A program made the position numbers and the translations under genes. 64,000 nt of DNA from Halonotius pteroides (lineage in GTDB: Archaea > Halobacteriota > Halobacteria > Halobacteriales > Haloferacaceae), in the NCBI RefSeq assembly GCF_003605635.1, contig NZ_QMDW01000011.1, forward strand, positions 1-64,000, given 5' to 3'. This document shows positions 43,680 to 52,690 of the stretch, one piece after another (position 1 is the stretch's first letter; each line of letters opens with the position of its first letter). The notes under the pieces were generated by a model. It was not told where the DNA came from and searched no databases. It saw only the letters and a list, made by a program, of their open reading frames with translations.

Positions 43680-44243
43680 TCAGGAACCTGCTTGTCCGTG
43701 GGTTGCTTTGCTGGCGTCGTAGCGCACGTACCACCCATCGTCTTCGACGGTGTAATCGACCGTATTGGCCTCGTATGCTCGCTCTTCGTCCGGCTTTTTG
43801 ACGTAGAACGTCGTGTGAACGTACTGTGCGCTATCAGCCGCCATCGCCTCCTTCCAGTCGCCCAACTGTGTCGGGTTCCCGAGCCGCTGGACAACCAGAT
43901 CCTGGACTGAGACCTCTTCGACGTTGGCGATCTGTACGTCCTCAAATTCGCTGAACGCCGCTGGTGGGACATACTCAGGCTCCACCGGGTAGGTTGGCGA
44001 CTCGGGGTGGATGATTACCCCGTTGAGCGCGTCGACGTTCTCGGCGAGCAGCGCGCGGTAGAACTGCCGCACCGTCCCGGTTGGCCCGCGTCTCGGGTCG
44101 ACGCTGTGTTGCTCGTCGCCTGCCGTCGACTGGTCTGTCGTTTCGTTGGACGGTGTTGACGCCGGTTGGTTGCGCCCAGCGGTACACCCGGCGAGTGTGG
44201 CGATGCCACCGACCGCAGCAAGAAACGCACGACGACTCGGCAT
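43680..44243 (-). CDS. Tat-exported lipoprotein
   Basis: This 187-residue protein begins with a twin-arginine signal (MPSRRAFLAAVGG) and a lipobox LAGC, so it should be exported folded and lipid-anchored. The mature part has a low-complexity linker and an NTF2-like domain (GTVRQFYRALLAENVDALNG to WYVRYDAS). Function unknown. Stands alone between the PH-domain operon and an inositol-phosphatase-like gene. Confidence 0.82.
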   Translation of the reverse strand: MPSRRAFLAAVGGIATLAGCTAGRNQPASTPSNETTDQSTAGDEQHSVDPRRGPTGTVRQFYRALLAENVDALNGVIIHPESPTYPVEPEYVPPAAFSEFEDVQIANVEEVSVQDLVVQRLGNPTQLGDWKEAMAADSAQYVHTTFYVKKPDEERAYEANTVDYTVEDDGWYVRYDASKATHGQAGS

Positions 44244-44298
44244 ACCTGTTCGGTTGTCTTGATCGTACTAAACCGTTTCTAACGGCGTTGTGGTTCTT

Positions 44299-45120
44299 CT
44301 AAGACTCACGCTGGTCGTCGATGCTGTCGCTTTCGAGCGTGAGCACGTCGTCGACAACCGCTCGCAGTACCGCGGTCACCGCACCATCCGGGCTCCCTAC
44401 ATAGCGACCAGTTTCGCTGACTGTGTCGTCGGCGATGATGTCGCTTTCGGCGGCCAGCAGGCCCCCGGCGTGTTGTTCGTAGATGTCTGGTTGGACACAG
44501 ACAAGCGCTTCAATCGATCCGCGGGCGAGCAGGCCCCAGTCGACACAGGGGGCCCAGGTGGTCACGACACGCTTGCACTGCCCGCGGAGGGCTGCTTCGA
44601 GTGCCCGTATCTGGGTGAGTCCGTCAGGATCGGTCACGACCGAGAGGCCGACGACGAGCGCGACCGTCCCGTATTCCAGCGGGAGCGACGTGGTTGCCGA
44701 CAACGGCTCGCCGTTGAGCGTTGCTCCGGCGTCGCGCTTGGCGAGATACAAATCCTCGGTCAGGGGTTCGTAGATCGCGGCTGCCACCGGCGTCTCATTG
44801 TGGAGTGCCGCAACGGCGGTGGCGAACTTCGGGTAGCCGCTGGCGAAGTTGTTGGTGCCGTCGAGTGGGTCAACGACCCAACAGTAATCGCTGTTGCCGA
44901 TGTGGCCCGCTTCCTCGCCGTGAAACGCGTGGTCGGGGTAGTGGGCGTCGATCGCCGCTTGGATCCGGGTCTCCGATTCGCGATCGGCGGCGGCCTTAAC
45001 ATCCGTACCGGTGAACTCGCCGTCGACCGATCCGTTTCTGAACGCCTCTCGGAGGTACTCGCCCCCAGTCGTCGCGGCCTCGGCGGCGACCGCAGCGAGG
45101 TCGTCGGTCGCGTGTTCCAT
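44299..45120 (-). CDS. inositol monophosphatase/fructose-1,6-bisphosphatase-family enzyme
   Basis: This 273-residue phosphatase has the metal motifs of the family: HGEEAG (about 67-72), WVVDPLDGTNNFASGYP (about 80-96, the DPLDGT signature) and CVDWGLLARGSIEALV, the third Asp in a W-D-like context. Members hydrolyse inositol 1-phosphate, fructose bisphosphate or PAP; archaeal ones often have both activities. The ATG at 45120 is used. No operon partner. Confidence 0.9.
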   Translation of the reverse strand: MEHATDDLAAVAAEAATTGGEYLREAFRNGSVDGEFTGTDVKAAADRESETRIQAAIDAHYPDHAFHGEEAGHIGNSDYCWVVDPLDGTNNFASGYPKFATAVAALHNETPVAAAIYEPLTEDLYLAKRDAGATLNGEPLSATTSLPLEYGTVALVVGLSVVTDPDGLTQIRALEAALRGQCKRVVTTWAPCVDWGLLARGSIEALVCVQPDIYEQHAGGLLAAESDIIADDTVSETGRYVGSPDGAVTAVLRAVVDDVLTLESDSIDDQRES

Positions 45121-45483
45121 ACCAACCGCATGGCCGGCGGTTGTATCAGATCATCGGTCGTCGTCGACAGCGAGAGCCGGCTGCTGGCGGCGATGTTTGG
45201 AAACGAGCGGGCAAGCGGGTGAGTTGGCTTTCATGAGCCCTCTGTCCGGTGTTTCTCGCTGCCGGGATCGGAGACACAACGACTAAGTTCAGTTACGACA
45301 CACATCTCGGTGTGAATCACACTGCTGTCATCCCGATCGGCCGTCCATCGATAGCAGTGCGACCCGCCCGTCCGAAGCAGCGCGCCATCTGATCGCTCGT
45401 TGCGGGCGTGGCACCCCGTTTCGGGCCTTTTTACCCACCTCGTACAGTCTCTAAATCATACGACCCACCTATCCACCACAATC
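45121..45483. other. 363-nt intergenic region before dapA
   Basis: No gene is seen. The only clear signal is a box A (CTTTTTACCC, about 45428-45437) about 50 nt before dapA, giving a short leader. The rest has no obvious repeat, RNA or ORF with coding-like composition. Confidence 0.4.
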
Positions 45484-46413
45484 ATGACACAAATCGACTT
45501 CAGCGGGGTCTTCCCGGCGATGGTGACCCCCTTTACAGCGGACAACGAGATCGACACAGAAACGCTCCGCGGGGACGCCCAACGGCTTGAAAAAGCGGGC
45601 GTCGATGGCCTCGTCCCAATGGGCTCGACCGGCGAGTCGGCGACGCTGAGCCATGCCGAACACGTCGAGGCCATCGAAGCCGTCGTCGACGCCGTTGAGG
45701 ACGTGCCCGTCATCGCGGGCACCGGCTCAAACAACACGGCTGAAGCCCTTGACCTCTCCCGACAGGCCGCCGACGCCGGGGCCGACGCGCTGTTGCTCAT
45801 CTCGCCGTACTACAACAAACCCGAACCGCAGGGGATGTACAACCACTACGCGGAGATCGCCGACACGGTTGATCTCCCGCAGATTATCTACAACGTCCCG
45901 AGCCGGACGGGCCGCAACATCGCTGTCGACACGGCCGTCGACCTCGCCGACCACCCCAATATCGCGGGCTACAAAGCCGCCTCAGGTGACCTCAACCGCA
46001 TCTCTGAGGTCATCGAGCGCACGCGCGGCAAAGAGTTTGCCGTGCTCTCCGGCGACGACGGGATGACACTGCCGATTCTCGCCGCGGGCGGGGATGGTGC
46101 GATCAGCGTCGTCGCCAACGTCGAACCGGAACGCGCCTGTGCGATGGTCGGCGCGGCCTTGGAGGGCGACTACGCGTTTGCCCGCGCGATCCATCACGAA
46201 CTCGGGCCGCTCGTCCGCCAGCTGTTCGTCGAGACCAACCCGATCCCGGTCAAAGCTGCGATGGCGATGCGCGGCTACGCGTCCGAGCGCATCCGCTCGC
46301 CGCTGACTGAACTCTCCGAGGAACACCGCGAGGAGCTCCAAGCGCGGCTTGATGAACTCGACACCGATCTCACGAATCCCGCTGATGTCGACGCGGAGGC
46401 GACGGCCGAATGA
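45484..46413 (+). CDS. dapA: 4-hydroxy-tetrahydrodipicolinate synthase
   Basis: This 309-residue TIM-barrel aldolase condenses pyruvate with aspartate semialdehyde, the first committed lysine step. Visible: GVFPAMVTPFT, GSTGESATL (about 45-53), the catalytic Tyr in YNVPSRTGRNI and the Schiff-base Lys in AGYKAASGD (about 163). The start at 45484 gives MTQIDFSGVFPAMV. It overlaps dapB by 4 nt (ATGA) and so forms an operon with it. Confidence 0.95.
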   Translation: MTQIDFSGVFPAMVTPFTADNEIDTETLRGDAQRLEKAGVDGLVPMGSTGESATLSHAEHVEAIEAVVDAVEDVPVIAGTGSNNTAEALDLSRQAADAGADALLLISPYYNKPEPQGMYNHYAEIADTVDLPQIIYNVPSRTGRNIAVDTAVDLADHPNIAGYKAASGDLNRISEVIERTRGKEFAVLSGDDGMTLPILAAGGDGAISVVANVEPERACAMVGAALEGDYAFARAIHHELGPLVRQLFVETNPIPVKAAMAMRGYASERIRSPLTELSEEHREELQARLDELDTDLTNPADVDAEATAE

Positions 46414-47180
46414 CCGAGATCGCCGTCACGGGTGCGGCCGGCCGGATGGGTCGAGAGGTGCTGGCGGCCGCCACCGACCGCGAGGGGATCGACGTTGCGT
46501 TCGCGGTCAACCGGAGTTCAGTCGACGAGCTGATTTCGGGCGTCGTCATCGAGTCCAGCGACAACTTCGCAGAACTCCTCGCGGAGTACGAACCCGATGT
46601 CGTCGTCGATTTTACCGGCCCAGAATCGGCCCGCACCTATGCCGACGCCTGTGCCAACCACGGCGTCGCGCTCGTCACCGGGACGACCGGGTTCGACGAC
46701 GAGGGGGTCGACGCGCTCAGGACTGCCAGCGAGTCGGTGGGGGTGCTGAAAGCGTCGAACTTCTCCCGCGGGGTCGCCGCCCTCCGGCTCGCCGTCCAAG
46801 AGGCGACCGCTGCGCTGCCCGATGCTGATATCGAACTCACCGAAACACATCACAACGCCAAGCGTGATGCCCCCAGCGGCACGGCAAAAACGCTGCTCGA
46901 CGACATCGAGGGTGTCCGCGACGACCTCGGCGACCGCGTTCATGGCCGCGAGGGCGAGGCACCGCGATCAGACGAGGAGATCGGGGTCCACGCGCGCCGC
47001 GCCGGCGATATCGCCGGCGAACACGAGGTGCTGGTCGCCGGCAGCAACGAGACGCTGTCGCTGACCCACCGCGCTGGCGACCGCAGCATTTTCGCCGAGG
47101 GGGCGCTGGATGCCGCCGAGTGGGTCGCGGGACGGGAGGCTGGCTGGTACGACTTCTTCGAGGTTATCGACGACGCATAA
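46410..47180 (+). CDS. dapB: 4-hydroxy-tetrahydrodipicolinate reductase
   Basis: This 256-residue reductase has the NAD(P)-binding GAAGRMGREV (about 8-17), VVDFTGPES and the catalytic region ETHHNAKRDAPSGTA (about 146-160, with His-His and Lys). It reduces the DapA product with NAD(P)H. It starts inside the dapA stop. A gap of 75 nt with a new box A (GTATATATCG, 47211-47220) separates it from the next gene. Confidence 0.95.
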   Translation: MTEIAVTGAAGRMGREVLAAATDREGIDVAFAVNRSSVDELISGVVIESSDNFAELLAEYEPDVVVDFTGPESARTYADACANHGVALVTGTTGFDDEGVDALRTASESVGVLKASNFSRGVAALRLAVQEATAALPDADIELTETHHNAKRDAPSGTAKTLLDDIEGVRDDLGDRVHGREGEAPRSDEEIGVHARRAGDIAGEHEVLVAGSNETLSLTHRAGDRSIFAEGALDAAEWVAGREAGWYDFFEVIDDA

Positions 47181-47255
47181 TTGTTGCTGAAATAATTTGG
47201 TGGACAGTAGGTATATATCGCTTCGCGTCGTAGGTGACCCCACGGAGCCACAGGC

Positions 47256-47825
47256 ATGGATCTCACAGACATCCCAGACGACGCATACGACGGCGAGGCG
47301 TCACCACCCGATCTCGATGCGTTCGAGTCGCCGGGATCGTTGCTCACCGGCGAGTCGACCCGCGAGCGACTCCTCGATACCGTCACCGCGATCCGGTCAC
47401 CGACGAAGGTATCGGCTATCGCCGACCGGGCCGACTGCGACACCGAGACGGCGCGGGACTACCTCGAATGGTTCACCGAGATGGGAATGGTTCGCCGCTA
47501 CGACGGGCGGCCGGTTCGCTATGAGCGCAACGACGCCTACTTCGAGTGGCGGCGTCTCAACCGTCTCCGCGAGAACTATTCCGAAGCCGAAATCGTTGAG
47601 ATGCTCACGGAGACTATCGAGAAGATAGACGAATACAGGGCTCGATTCGATGCGGAGTCACCCGACGAGGTGTCACTCGTCGAGGCGAGCAAAACCACCG
47701 CCACGGAAGCCGCGTGGGAGGCGCTCTCGACGTGGGAGACGCTCGAACGCCGCGCGGCACTGCTCGATGCGGCACGTCGCGGCCACTCGGCCACCGTCGA
47801 CACCGCCCGGTCGATCGATGTCTGA
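47256..47825 (+). CDS. winged-HTH protein, likely antitoxin of a TumE-type pair
   Basis: This 189-residue protein has a winged-helix at about 45-90 (TVTAIRSPTKVSAIADRADC and TARDYLEWFTEMGMVRRYDG) and a long helical C-terminal part. It resembles haloarchaeal ArsR-like regulators that sit beside TumE-family genes. Its end overlaps the next gene by 8 nt. A box A (GTATATATC) lies about 40 nt before the ATG. It interrupts the dap gene order. Confidence 0.78.
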   Translation: MDLTDIPDDAYDGEASPPDLDAFESPGSLLTGESTRERLLDTVTAIRSPTKVSAIADRADCDTETARDYLEWFTEMGMVRRYDGRPVRYERNDAYFEWRRLNRLRENYSEAEIVEMLTETIEKIDEYRARFDAESPDEVSLVEASKTTATEAAWEALSTWETLERRAALLDAARRGHSATVDTARSIDV

Positions 47826-48255
47826 GGATCCGGCTGATACGCCGAGTCGCGGGCCTATCGATACGGAGCTACTCGATCGGATCGCCACGCGCCTCCGGGG
47901 CAGCACTCGCTTCGAGCGGGTCGAACGACAGCCCGGATACGCGCCGAACGCCGTCGTCGCCGACTACGATCTCGGGTACTTTCCGGGCGGCGTCGACCGC
48001 GCGTATCTCCGCATCAGGTGGTTCGAGACCGACGATTTCAGCATCCATTACGCCGAACAGTATCACAGCGGCGACTCGTGGGAATGTCGCTGGGATCGAC
48101 ACCCGAACGATCACAACAGCCGCGAGCACGTGCACCCGCCACCGGATGCAGCGACCCCCGGTATTGACGAAACCCACCCCGACGCGTGGCAGGATGTGCT
48201 CGCAACCGTACTCAATCGTCTCGACGAGCGGATCGACGCCTTCTGGATCGAGTAA
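47818..48255 (+). CDS. TumE-family (DUF6516-like) protein, possible toxin
   Basis: This 145-residue protein resembles the TumE toxin-like family: GYAPNAVVADYDLGYFPGG, then YLRIRWFETDDFSIHYAEQY and a region HPNDHNSREHVHPPP with many His, and a C-terminal helix (VLNRLDERIDAFW). It overlaps its upstream HTH gene by 8 nt, as in known TumA/TumE pairs. The match is by eye. Confidence 0.7.
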   Translation: MSEDPADTPSRGPIDTELLDRIATRLRGSTRFERVERQPGYAPNAVVADYDLGYFPGGVDRAYLRIRWFETDDFSIHYAEQYHSGDSWECRWDRHPNDHNSREHVHPPPDAATPGIDETHPDAWQDVLATVLNRLDERIDAFWIE

Positions 48256-48294
48256 CCCGGGGAGAGTCTGAAGCGCCCGCTATCCCAGCCGGCC

Positions 48295-48888
48295 TCAATC
48301 AACTGTAATCGGACAGCCCCGTATCTCACCGCCGCGCATCCCATCGGCGACCCAGTAGGTCGACAGCAGCAGCGCGACGACCGCCAACAGCGAGAGTTCG
48401 AGGCCGCCCAGCGGCAACAGGACGACGAGCCCGCTGGCACCGAACAGCGAGAGCACGCCCAGCAGGATCGCCGAGCCACAGGCGGCACAGCCCGCGCCGA
48501 GAACGCCGAGGGCGACGCCGAGCAGGCTGCCGCCGCTGCCGGCCGCCGAGAGGTCGTGTTCGCGGAGATGGTACACGACAAGCGCGAGGTTGGCCCCGAC
48601 GAGCGACACCACGAGAAGCAGTGCGGCCCCGTCGACCGGGCTGTAGTTCGTCCCGATGAAGGGATACTGTTCGACGACGAGCACGAGACGATCCGCAAGC
48701 GGCAGCGATCCACCGACGATCAGATCCGCTGTCAGCGTGAGGTTCTGTGAGAGACTAAACAGCGTCAGCGAGGTCGCTGCGGCGAGTACTGCGAACACAG
48801 CGTATGCTGGGATCGACAGCACCAGCCGCATCGTGCGCCCGATGAGTCGGAGATCCTCGCCCCGTGTCGGAAGCCGTTCAGTGATCAT
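48295..48888 (-). CDS. membrane protein with intramembrane CxxC, partner of a DsbA-like protein
   Basis: This 197-residue protein has five or six helices. A CxxC motif begins one of them (GAGCAACGSAILLG, about 130-143). It overlaps the upstream DsbA-like gene by 4 nt, so the two are co-translated. Position of the CxxC and the helix pattern behind it (a Gly-rich break, then a helix ending in a Tyr-Trp) resemble the ctaB neighbour at 34734-35423. A role passing electrons across the membrane to the DsbA-like protein is possible (inference). Confidence 0.75.
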   Translation of the reverse strand: MITERLPTRGEDLRLIGRTMRLVLSIPAYAVFAVLAAATSLTLFSLSQNLTLTADLIVGGSLPLADRLVLVVEQYPFIGTNYSPVDGAALLLVVSLVGANLALVVYHLREHDLSAAGSGGSLLGVALGVLGAGCAACGSAILLGVLSLFGASGLVVLLPLGGLELSLLAVVALLLSTYWVADGMRGGEIRGCPITVD

Positions 48889-49565
48889 AGCTCAAGTGCG
48901 GTTGTGATACTCGCTGTGCTCTGGCTGCCGTTGAACGACGTTTTCAGCGTTCCATCAACGAACGCGAACGTCGCTGGTGTAATGTCGCCAGCACCGGCTT
49001 CTTCGCCGGCCGACAGCGTCGCGTTGATCCGGTCGGCAAAGGCCTCGGAGCGGGCGTCGTCGACGATAGCGGTCGCGTCGAGGTCGGTGTTGTCCCCGAG
49101 CCATGTTTCGGTTTTCGCAAATACGTTGTCGGTTCCGAAGGAACTCTGTTCGGCGAAATAGTGATCGAGGAGGTTCCAGAACGCCGCGTCGTCGCGTGAC
49201 TGCGTCGCCTCCAGGGCGTGGGCTGCCGGCTCACCCCACGCGTAGACGACCGGGTACGGTCGCACGGCGATAGCGAGCTCGCCGCGTGCGACGTATTCGG
49301 ATTCTAAGTCGGCGATAGTGTTCTGATGGAAGGCCGCACAGCGGGAACAGGAGGGGTCGTCCAGCACGACAAGCGTCGCCGGTGCATCGAATGGATCTGA
49401 ACCGAGGTGAGGCCAGTCACTAAGATTTTCGCCGAGCGGGTGGTCGGCCAGCGCGACGGCATCGGCTTCGGTGCCACTGTCGCTACCACCCAGACAGCCA
49501 GCAAGCGTGAGACTAGCAGTCGCTCCGGCCGCGGCGATGATATCTCGTCGTGGTCGATCAGTCAC
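48885..49565 (-). CDS. DsbA-like thioredoxin-fold lipoprotein
   Basis: This 226-residue protein has a signal with twin Arg (RPRRDIIAAAGATASL) and lipobox LAGC, then a DsbA-type fold with the redox motif CSRC (VLDDPSCSRCAAFH, about residues 70-84) and a cis-Pro in DITPATFAFVDG. It is predicted to be anchored outside the membrane and to act as a thiol oxidase or reductase. It is followed by a membrane CxxC protein overlapping by 4 nt. Confidence 0.87.
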   Translation of the reverse strand: MTDRPRRDIIAAAGATASLTLAGCLGGSDSGTEADAVALADHPLGENLSDWPHLGSDPFDAPATLVVLDDPSCSRCAAFHQNTIADLESEYVARGELAIAVRPYPVVYAWGEPAAHALEATQSRDDAAFWNLLDHYFAEQSSFGTDNVFAKTETWLGDNTDLDATAIVDDARSEAFADRINATLSAGEEAGAGDITPATFAFVDGTLKTSFNGSQSTASITTALEL

Positions 49566-49815
49566 TGTTCGCCTCCACGGACTGTTTGTCCGCGACTGAC
49601 GGGCACCGTTGTACTGAGGGGCTACTCATCATGAACACGAGGCAATTAGCCACCACCACCTATGAGCGTTTTTCAAACTATGTCGGGAGTCCGTTCGAAG
49701 ACTCTCTAGATTTCACCGCTGCTGCCCACCGCGGCTATATCGGCTGTCAACCGGCTATTCAGTTCGTGTTGCGGAAAACCACCGGATACAAGCCACTCAG
49801 CGACAGAGCGGATGT

Positions 49816-50655
49816 ATGCCGATCAAATCGGAGATCACCGACCTGTGGCACCGCTACGACGACGGCCTCACCGCCGCCGACGCGACCGACGATGACCTCG
49901 CCACACTCGACGCGTTCCTCGAAGCCCTCGAAGCCGGCGAGGTGCGCGCCGCCGAGAAAACCGGCGACAGCGTGACCTCGTGGGAGGCCAACGCGTGGGT
50001 CAAAGAGGGCATCCTCCTGAATTTCACCCTCAGACACAACCAAACCCAAGAGTACGGCGGCGTCAGCTACAACGACGTGCTCCCGCTGCGTCGCACCGAC
50101 GACCTCGCCGATCGTGGCACCCGAAACACGCCCGACGGAACGACGATCCGCCGCGGTGCCTACCTTGGCGAGGATTGCATCATGATGAGTCCCTCCTTCG
50201 TCAACATCGGCGCGTACGTCGGCGACGGCACGCTCGTCGACTCCTGTGACACGGTTGGGTCGTGCGCACAACTCGGCGAGAACGTGAAACTCGGCGCGAA
50301 CACGCTGATCGGCGGCGTTCTTGAACCGGTCGAGGGCGCGCCCGTGATTATCGAGGATGGCGTCTCGCTGGGCGCTGGCTGCCGGGTCACCTCAGGCTTC
50401 AAGATCGGCGAAAACTCGATTGTCGGCGAGAACACGCTGCTGACGCCACGGATTCCGGTCTACGATCTCGTCGACGACGAGGTAATCTACGGCCACCTGC
50501 CCTCCGAGCGGCGGGCGTTCACCCGGTTCGTCGAATCCTCTGTCAGCGAGCACGATCTCTTCGACGGTGGTGCGTACAAGCCAGCCGTCGTCGCTACCGA
50601 CCTGGAGGAAGAAACGCTGGAAGCAACCCAACAGGAAGACGCCCTGCGGGAGTGA
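49816..50655 (+). CDS. dapD: tetrahydrodipicolinate N-succinyltransferase
   Basis: This 279-residue trimeric acyltransferase has a left-handed beta-helix with hexapeptide repeats (GAYLGEDCIMMSPSFVNIGAY in two lines, VIIEDGVSLGAGCRVTSGFKIG). It makes N-succinyl-2-amino-6-ketopimelate in the lysine pathway. The ATG at 49816 is preceded by a box A (GCTATATCGG, about 49733-49742). It lies away from dapA/dapB, with the HTH/TumE and DsbA-like pairs between. Confidence 0.93.
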   Translation: MPIKSEITDLWHRYDDGLTAADATDDDLATLDAFLEALEAGEVRAAEKTGDSVTSWEANAWVKEGILLNFTLRHNQTQEYGGVSYNDVLPLRRTDDLADRGTRNTPDGTTIRRGAYLGEDCIMMSPSFVNIGAYVGDGTLVDSCDTVGSCAQLGENVKLGANTLIGGVLEPVEGAPVIIEDGVSLGAGCRVTSGFKIGENSIVGENTLLTPRIPVYDLVDDEVIYGHLPSERRAFTRFVESSVSEHDLFDGGAYKPAVVATDLEEETLEATQQEDALRE

Positions 50656-50710
50656 GGTGTCGACCGGCCGAATAGAAAGGCCCAACACGCCGCTCACCGA
50701 ACGCCGTAGT

Positions 50711-52363
50711 ATGAGCGAAGACGCTGGTCACCCGTGGCTTGCCGATGTCGACCTCCCCCGACACCTCGCAGTTCGCGCAGTCGGGCTGTTGCTCGTGGTG
50801 GCTGTGCTCTACTCGATTCGTCCCCTCTTCCATGGGCTCGTCTATCAGGCACTCTACAGCCCCTCGGGGCTGCTTACCATCGGTATCACGACCCTCGCAG
50901 CACTCGTCTTGTGGTTTCTCCCCCCGTTTGCGGCCGCGCCGGTTTCGGGGTTCTCCGGCGACCTTTCGGCTGCCCTGCCGGAGTCAGCGAACCAGAAACT
51001 CGGAGTGCTCGTGGTCGTCTTTACCGCCTTGCTGATCGTGAGCTTCATCTACGGCATCCCGGCCGGGATGGTGACCGAACGCACGATGGCCCAAGACACG
51101 ATGAGCGAGGCGACCGAGATTCAGGAACTACCACAGGTCAACCCGGATAATCCGCGGATCGCTCCGCGGGCGGTCTCCGATGTCCAGACACGTGGCTCGG
51201 TCTCCTACCGGACGCATCGGCTCGGCCCGAGTGATATCGCCCGCGCCGAGGATGGCTCGTTGGCGTGGTCGTATGCGATCGAACCGAATGGCTTTCGCAA
51301 CAAGCTCTTGGACACCCAGCGTGGCGTGTTGCTCTCCGATATGACGCGGATGGAGGATCGCCAGATCACCGCCTTCGACGAGCAGGACTTTGCGGTCGGC
51401 GAGGGGATGTTCCTGCACCGCAGCTCCGACTGGAACCTGCGAGTGACCGACTACTTCTCGCAGTATTATGACGATGCCGTCGAGTTCACCCACGACGGCG
51501 AGGCCTACATGTACTATCCGAAGACGGGCCACGAGTGGCGGCTGACGCCGATCCCACATACCGTGCCGACCTGGGACGGCGGCGCGTTGCTCCGCACTGA
51601 TGGTACTATCGAGCACCTGACCCCCGAGGAAGCACAGAACAGCGAGATCCTCGACGGCCAGCGACTCTATCCGCTCTACAATAGCCGACAGTTCATCGAG
51701 TCGCTTGGCTACCGTAACGGAATCGTCAACCAGCTGCCCACTATCGGTGCCCACCGCGGGGAGGTTGAGATTGCCTCGTTGCCGGCCGGCACCGGCAACA
51801 GCCAGCCGTTCGTGGTCGATCTGGAGGGCGAACAGATGAACTACGTAACGACAATGGAGCCCTACGGCAGTGACACCCGGGGGCTCGACGAGGTCTGGCT
51901 GATCGATGCTGCCACCGGCGAGTTTCGTTTTTTCGGCTCGGATAGAGAGACCCTGACCGGCCCCGAGCGGGCGATGGGGATCGTCCGCAGCGCGGACTCC
52001 CAGACCGGATGGGGCGATAACTTCCAGGTTGTTGAGCCGGTGCCGGTGTTCCTCAACGACCAGCTCTGGTGGCACAGCAAGGTGGTTCCGATCGACAACA
52101 CCGACATCAGCCGGAGTGTGTTCGTCAGTGCGAGCACCGAGGAGGCGGTCGAACTCGGCGATACCGAAGCCGTCCGTGAGTTTATCGCCACCGGCGATGC
52201 GGAGGAGGTCGAGGGTGTCGACACCGAGCCTGCACCGAACGAGACCGGCGTCGACTACTACATCGTGATCAGCGACTCGGATGGGTCGGTTATCGAGCGT
52301 ATTCCGGTTGAACCCAACCAGGAGCCATCGATCAGCTACGAGCCCGCAAACGCCTCCACGTAG
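50711..52363 (+). CDS. large membrane protein of unknown function
   Basis: This 550-residue protein has three N-terminal hydrophobic segments (about 18-38, 45-66 and 94-115) followed by a large extracytoplasmic beta-rich domain of about 420 residues (WAYS-like and YYPKTGHEWRLTP segments, aromatic and charged). The C-terminus is an acidic beta-strand and has no anchor. The stop lies just before the TnpB element. It sits between dapD and lysA on the same strand but has no lysine-related motif. I do not recognise the family. Confidence 0.72.
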   Translation: MSEDAGHPWLADVDLPRHLAVRAVGLLLVVAVLYSIRPLFHGLVYQALYSPSGLLTIGITTLAALVLWFLPPFAAAPVSGFSGDLSAALPESANQKLGVLVVVFTALLIVSFIYGIPAGMVTERTMAQDTMSEATEIQELPQVNPDNPRIAPRAVSDVQTRGSVSYRTHRLGPSDIARAEDGSLAWSYAIEPNGFRNKLLDTQRGVLLSDMTRMEDRQITAFDEQDFAVGEGMFLHRSSDWNLRVTDYFSQYYDDAVEFTHDGEAYMYYPKTGHEWRLTPIPHTVPTWDGGALLRTDGTIEHLTPEEAQNSEILDGQRLYPLYNSRQFIESLGYRNGIVNQLPTIGAHRGEVEIASLPAGTGNSQPFVVDLEGEQMNYVTTMEPYGSDTRGLDEVWLIDAATGEFRFFGSDRETLTGPERAMGIVRSADSQTGWGDNFQVVEPVPVFLNDQLWWHSKVVPIDNTDISRSVFVSASTEEAVELGDTEAVREFIATGDAEEVEGVDTEPAPNETGVDYYIVISDSDGSVIERIPVEPNQEPSISYEPANAST

Positions 52364-52600
52364 GGCTGAGATCGGGCCAAGAGATTCTGAAGACTCTCGT
52401 ATTGTGACCAGAACTGTTCTGATTTTGATTCCCTCCGCAGACCGATAATGGGGGTCTGATCATCGTTTGAAACCACCAGCATACACCGGTTGATCTGGCA
52501 GCCACGATCAACACGGTTGTTGATACCTACCGATCTCGCGAGTCGTTTCGGCAGAAACAGGAGTTTGTTGACGACTCGATTTGAATCGACGTATCCGAAC
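52364..52600. other. 237-nt AT-richer stretch between a membrane gene and a TnpB element
   Basis: No recognisable gene. Short open frames exist on both strands (90 codons on the minus strand from about 52608 to 52336), but codon use is not haloarchaeal and the frame overlaps the stop of the preceding gene. It may be a relic of a disrupted locus or simply target DNA beside the element. Confidence 0.35.
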
Positions 52601-52614
52601 CAAAGCAATCAACA

Positions 52615-52690
52615 GCCCCACCCTACTTCGCTCACCCGGAGGGGTTCGCTCGTGGAGGGTGTCGACAGAACTCAGAGAGTTCTGGCTTCT
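52615..52690 (-). ncRNA. putative TnpB guide RNA (omega/reRNA) 3' region
   Basis: Directly after the tnpB stop the minus strand has a perfect 7-bp hairpin (52667-52683: AGAACTC/GAGTTCT) and then a bulged hairpin closed by CACCCT/AGGGTG (52619-52661). In TnpB systems the transcript over the tnpB end and right end forms the guide RNA scaffold and the flanking bases are the guide. The stems are seen; RNA and guide are inferred by analogy. Confidence 0.45.

Noticed and set aside
45400-45483. Upstream extension of dapA by 28 codons
   Set aside because: The DNA contains the box A and is non-coding in character; DapA proteins start near MTQIDFSGVF.
49550-49975. 141-codon plus-strand frame between the DsbA-like gene and dapD
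   Set aside because: It runs into dapD in a different frame and has no coding-like composition or motif.
52336-52608. 90-codon minus-strand frame next to the TnpB element
   Set aside because: It overlaps the end of the preceding gene, codon use is atypical, no motif is recognised and no promoter is seen.
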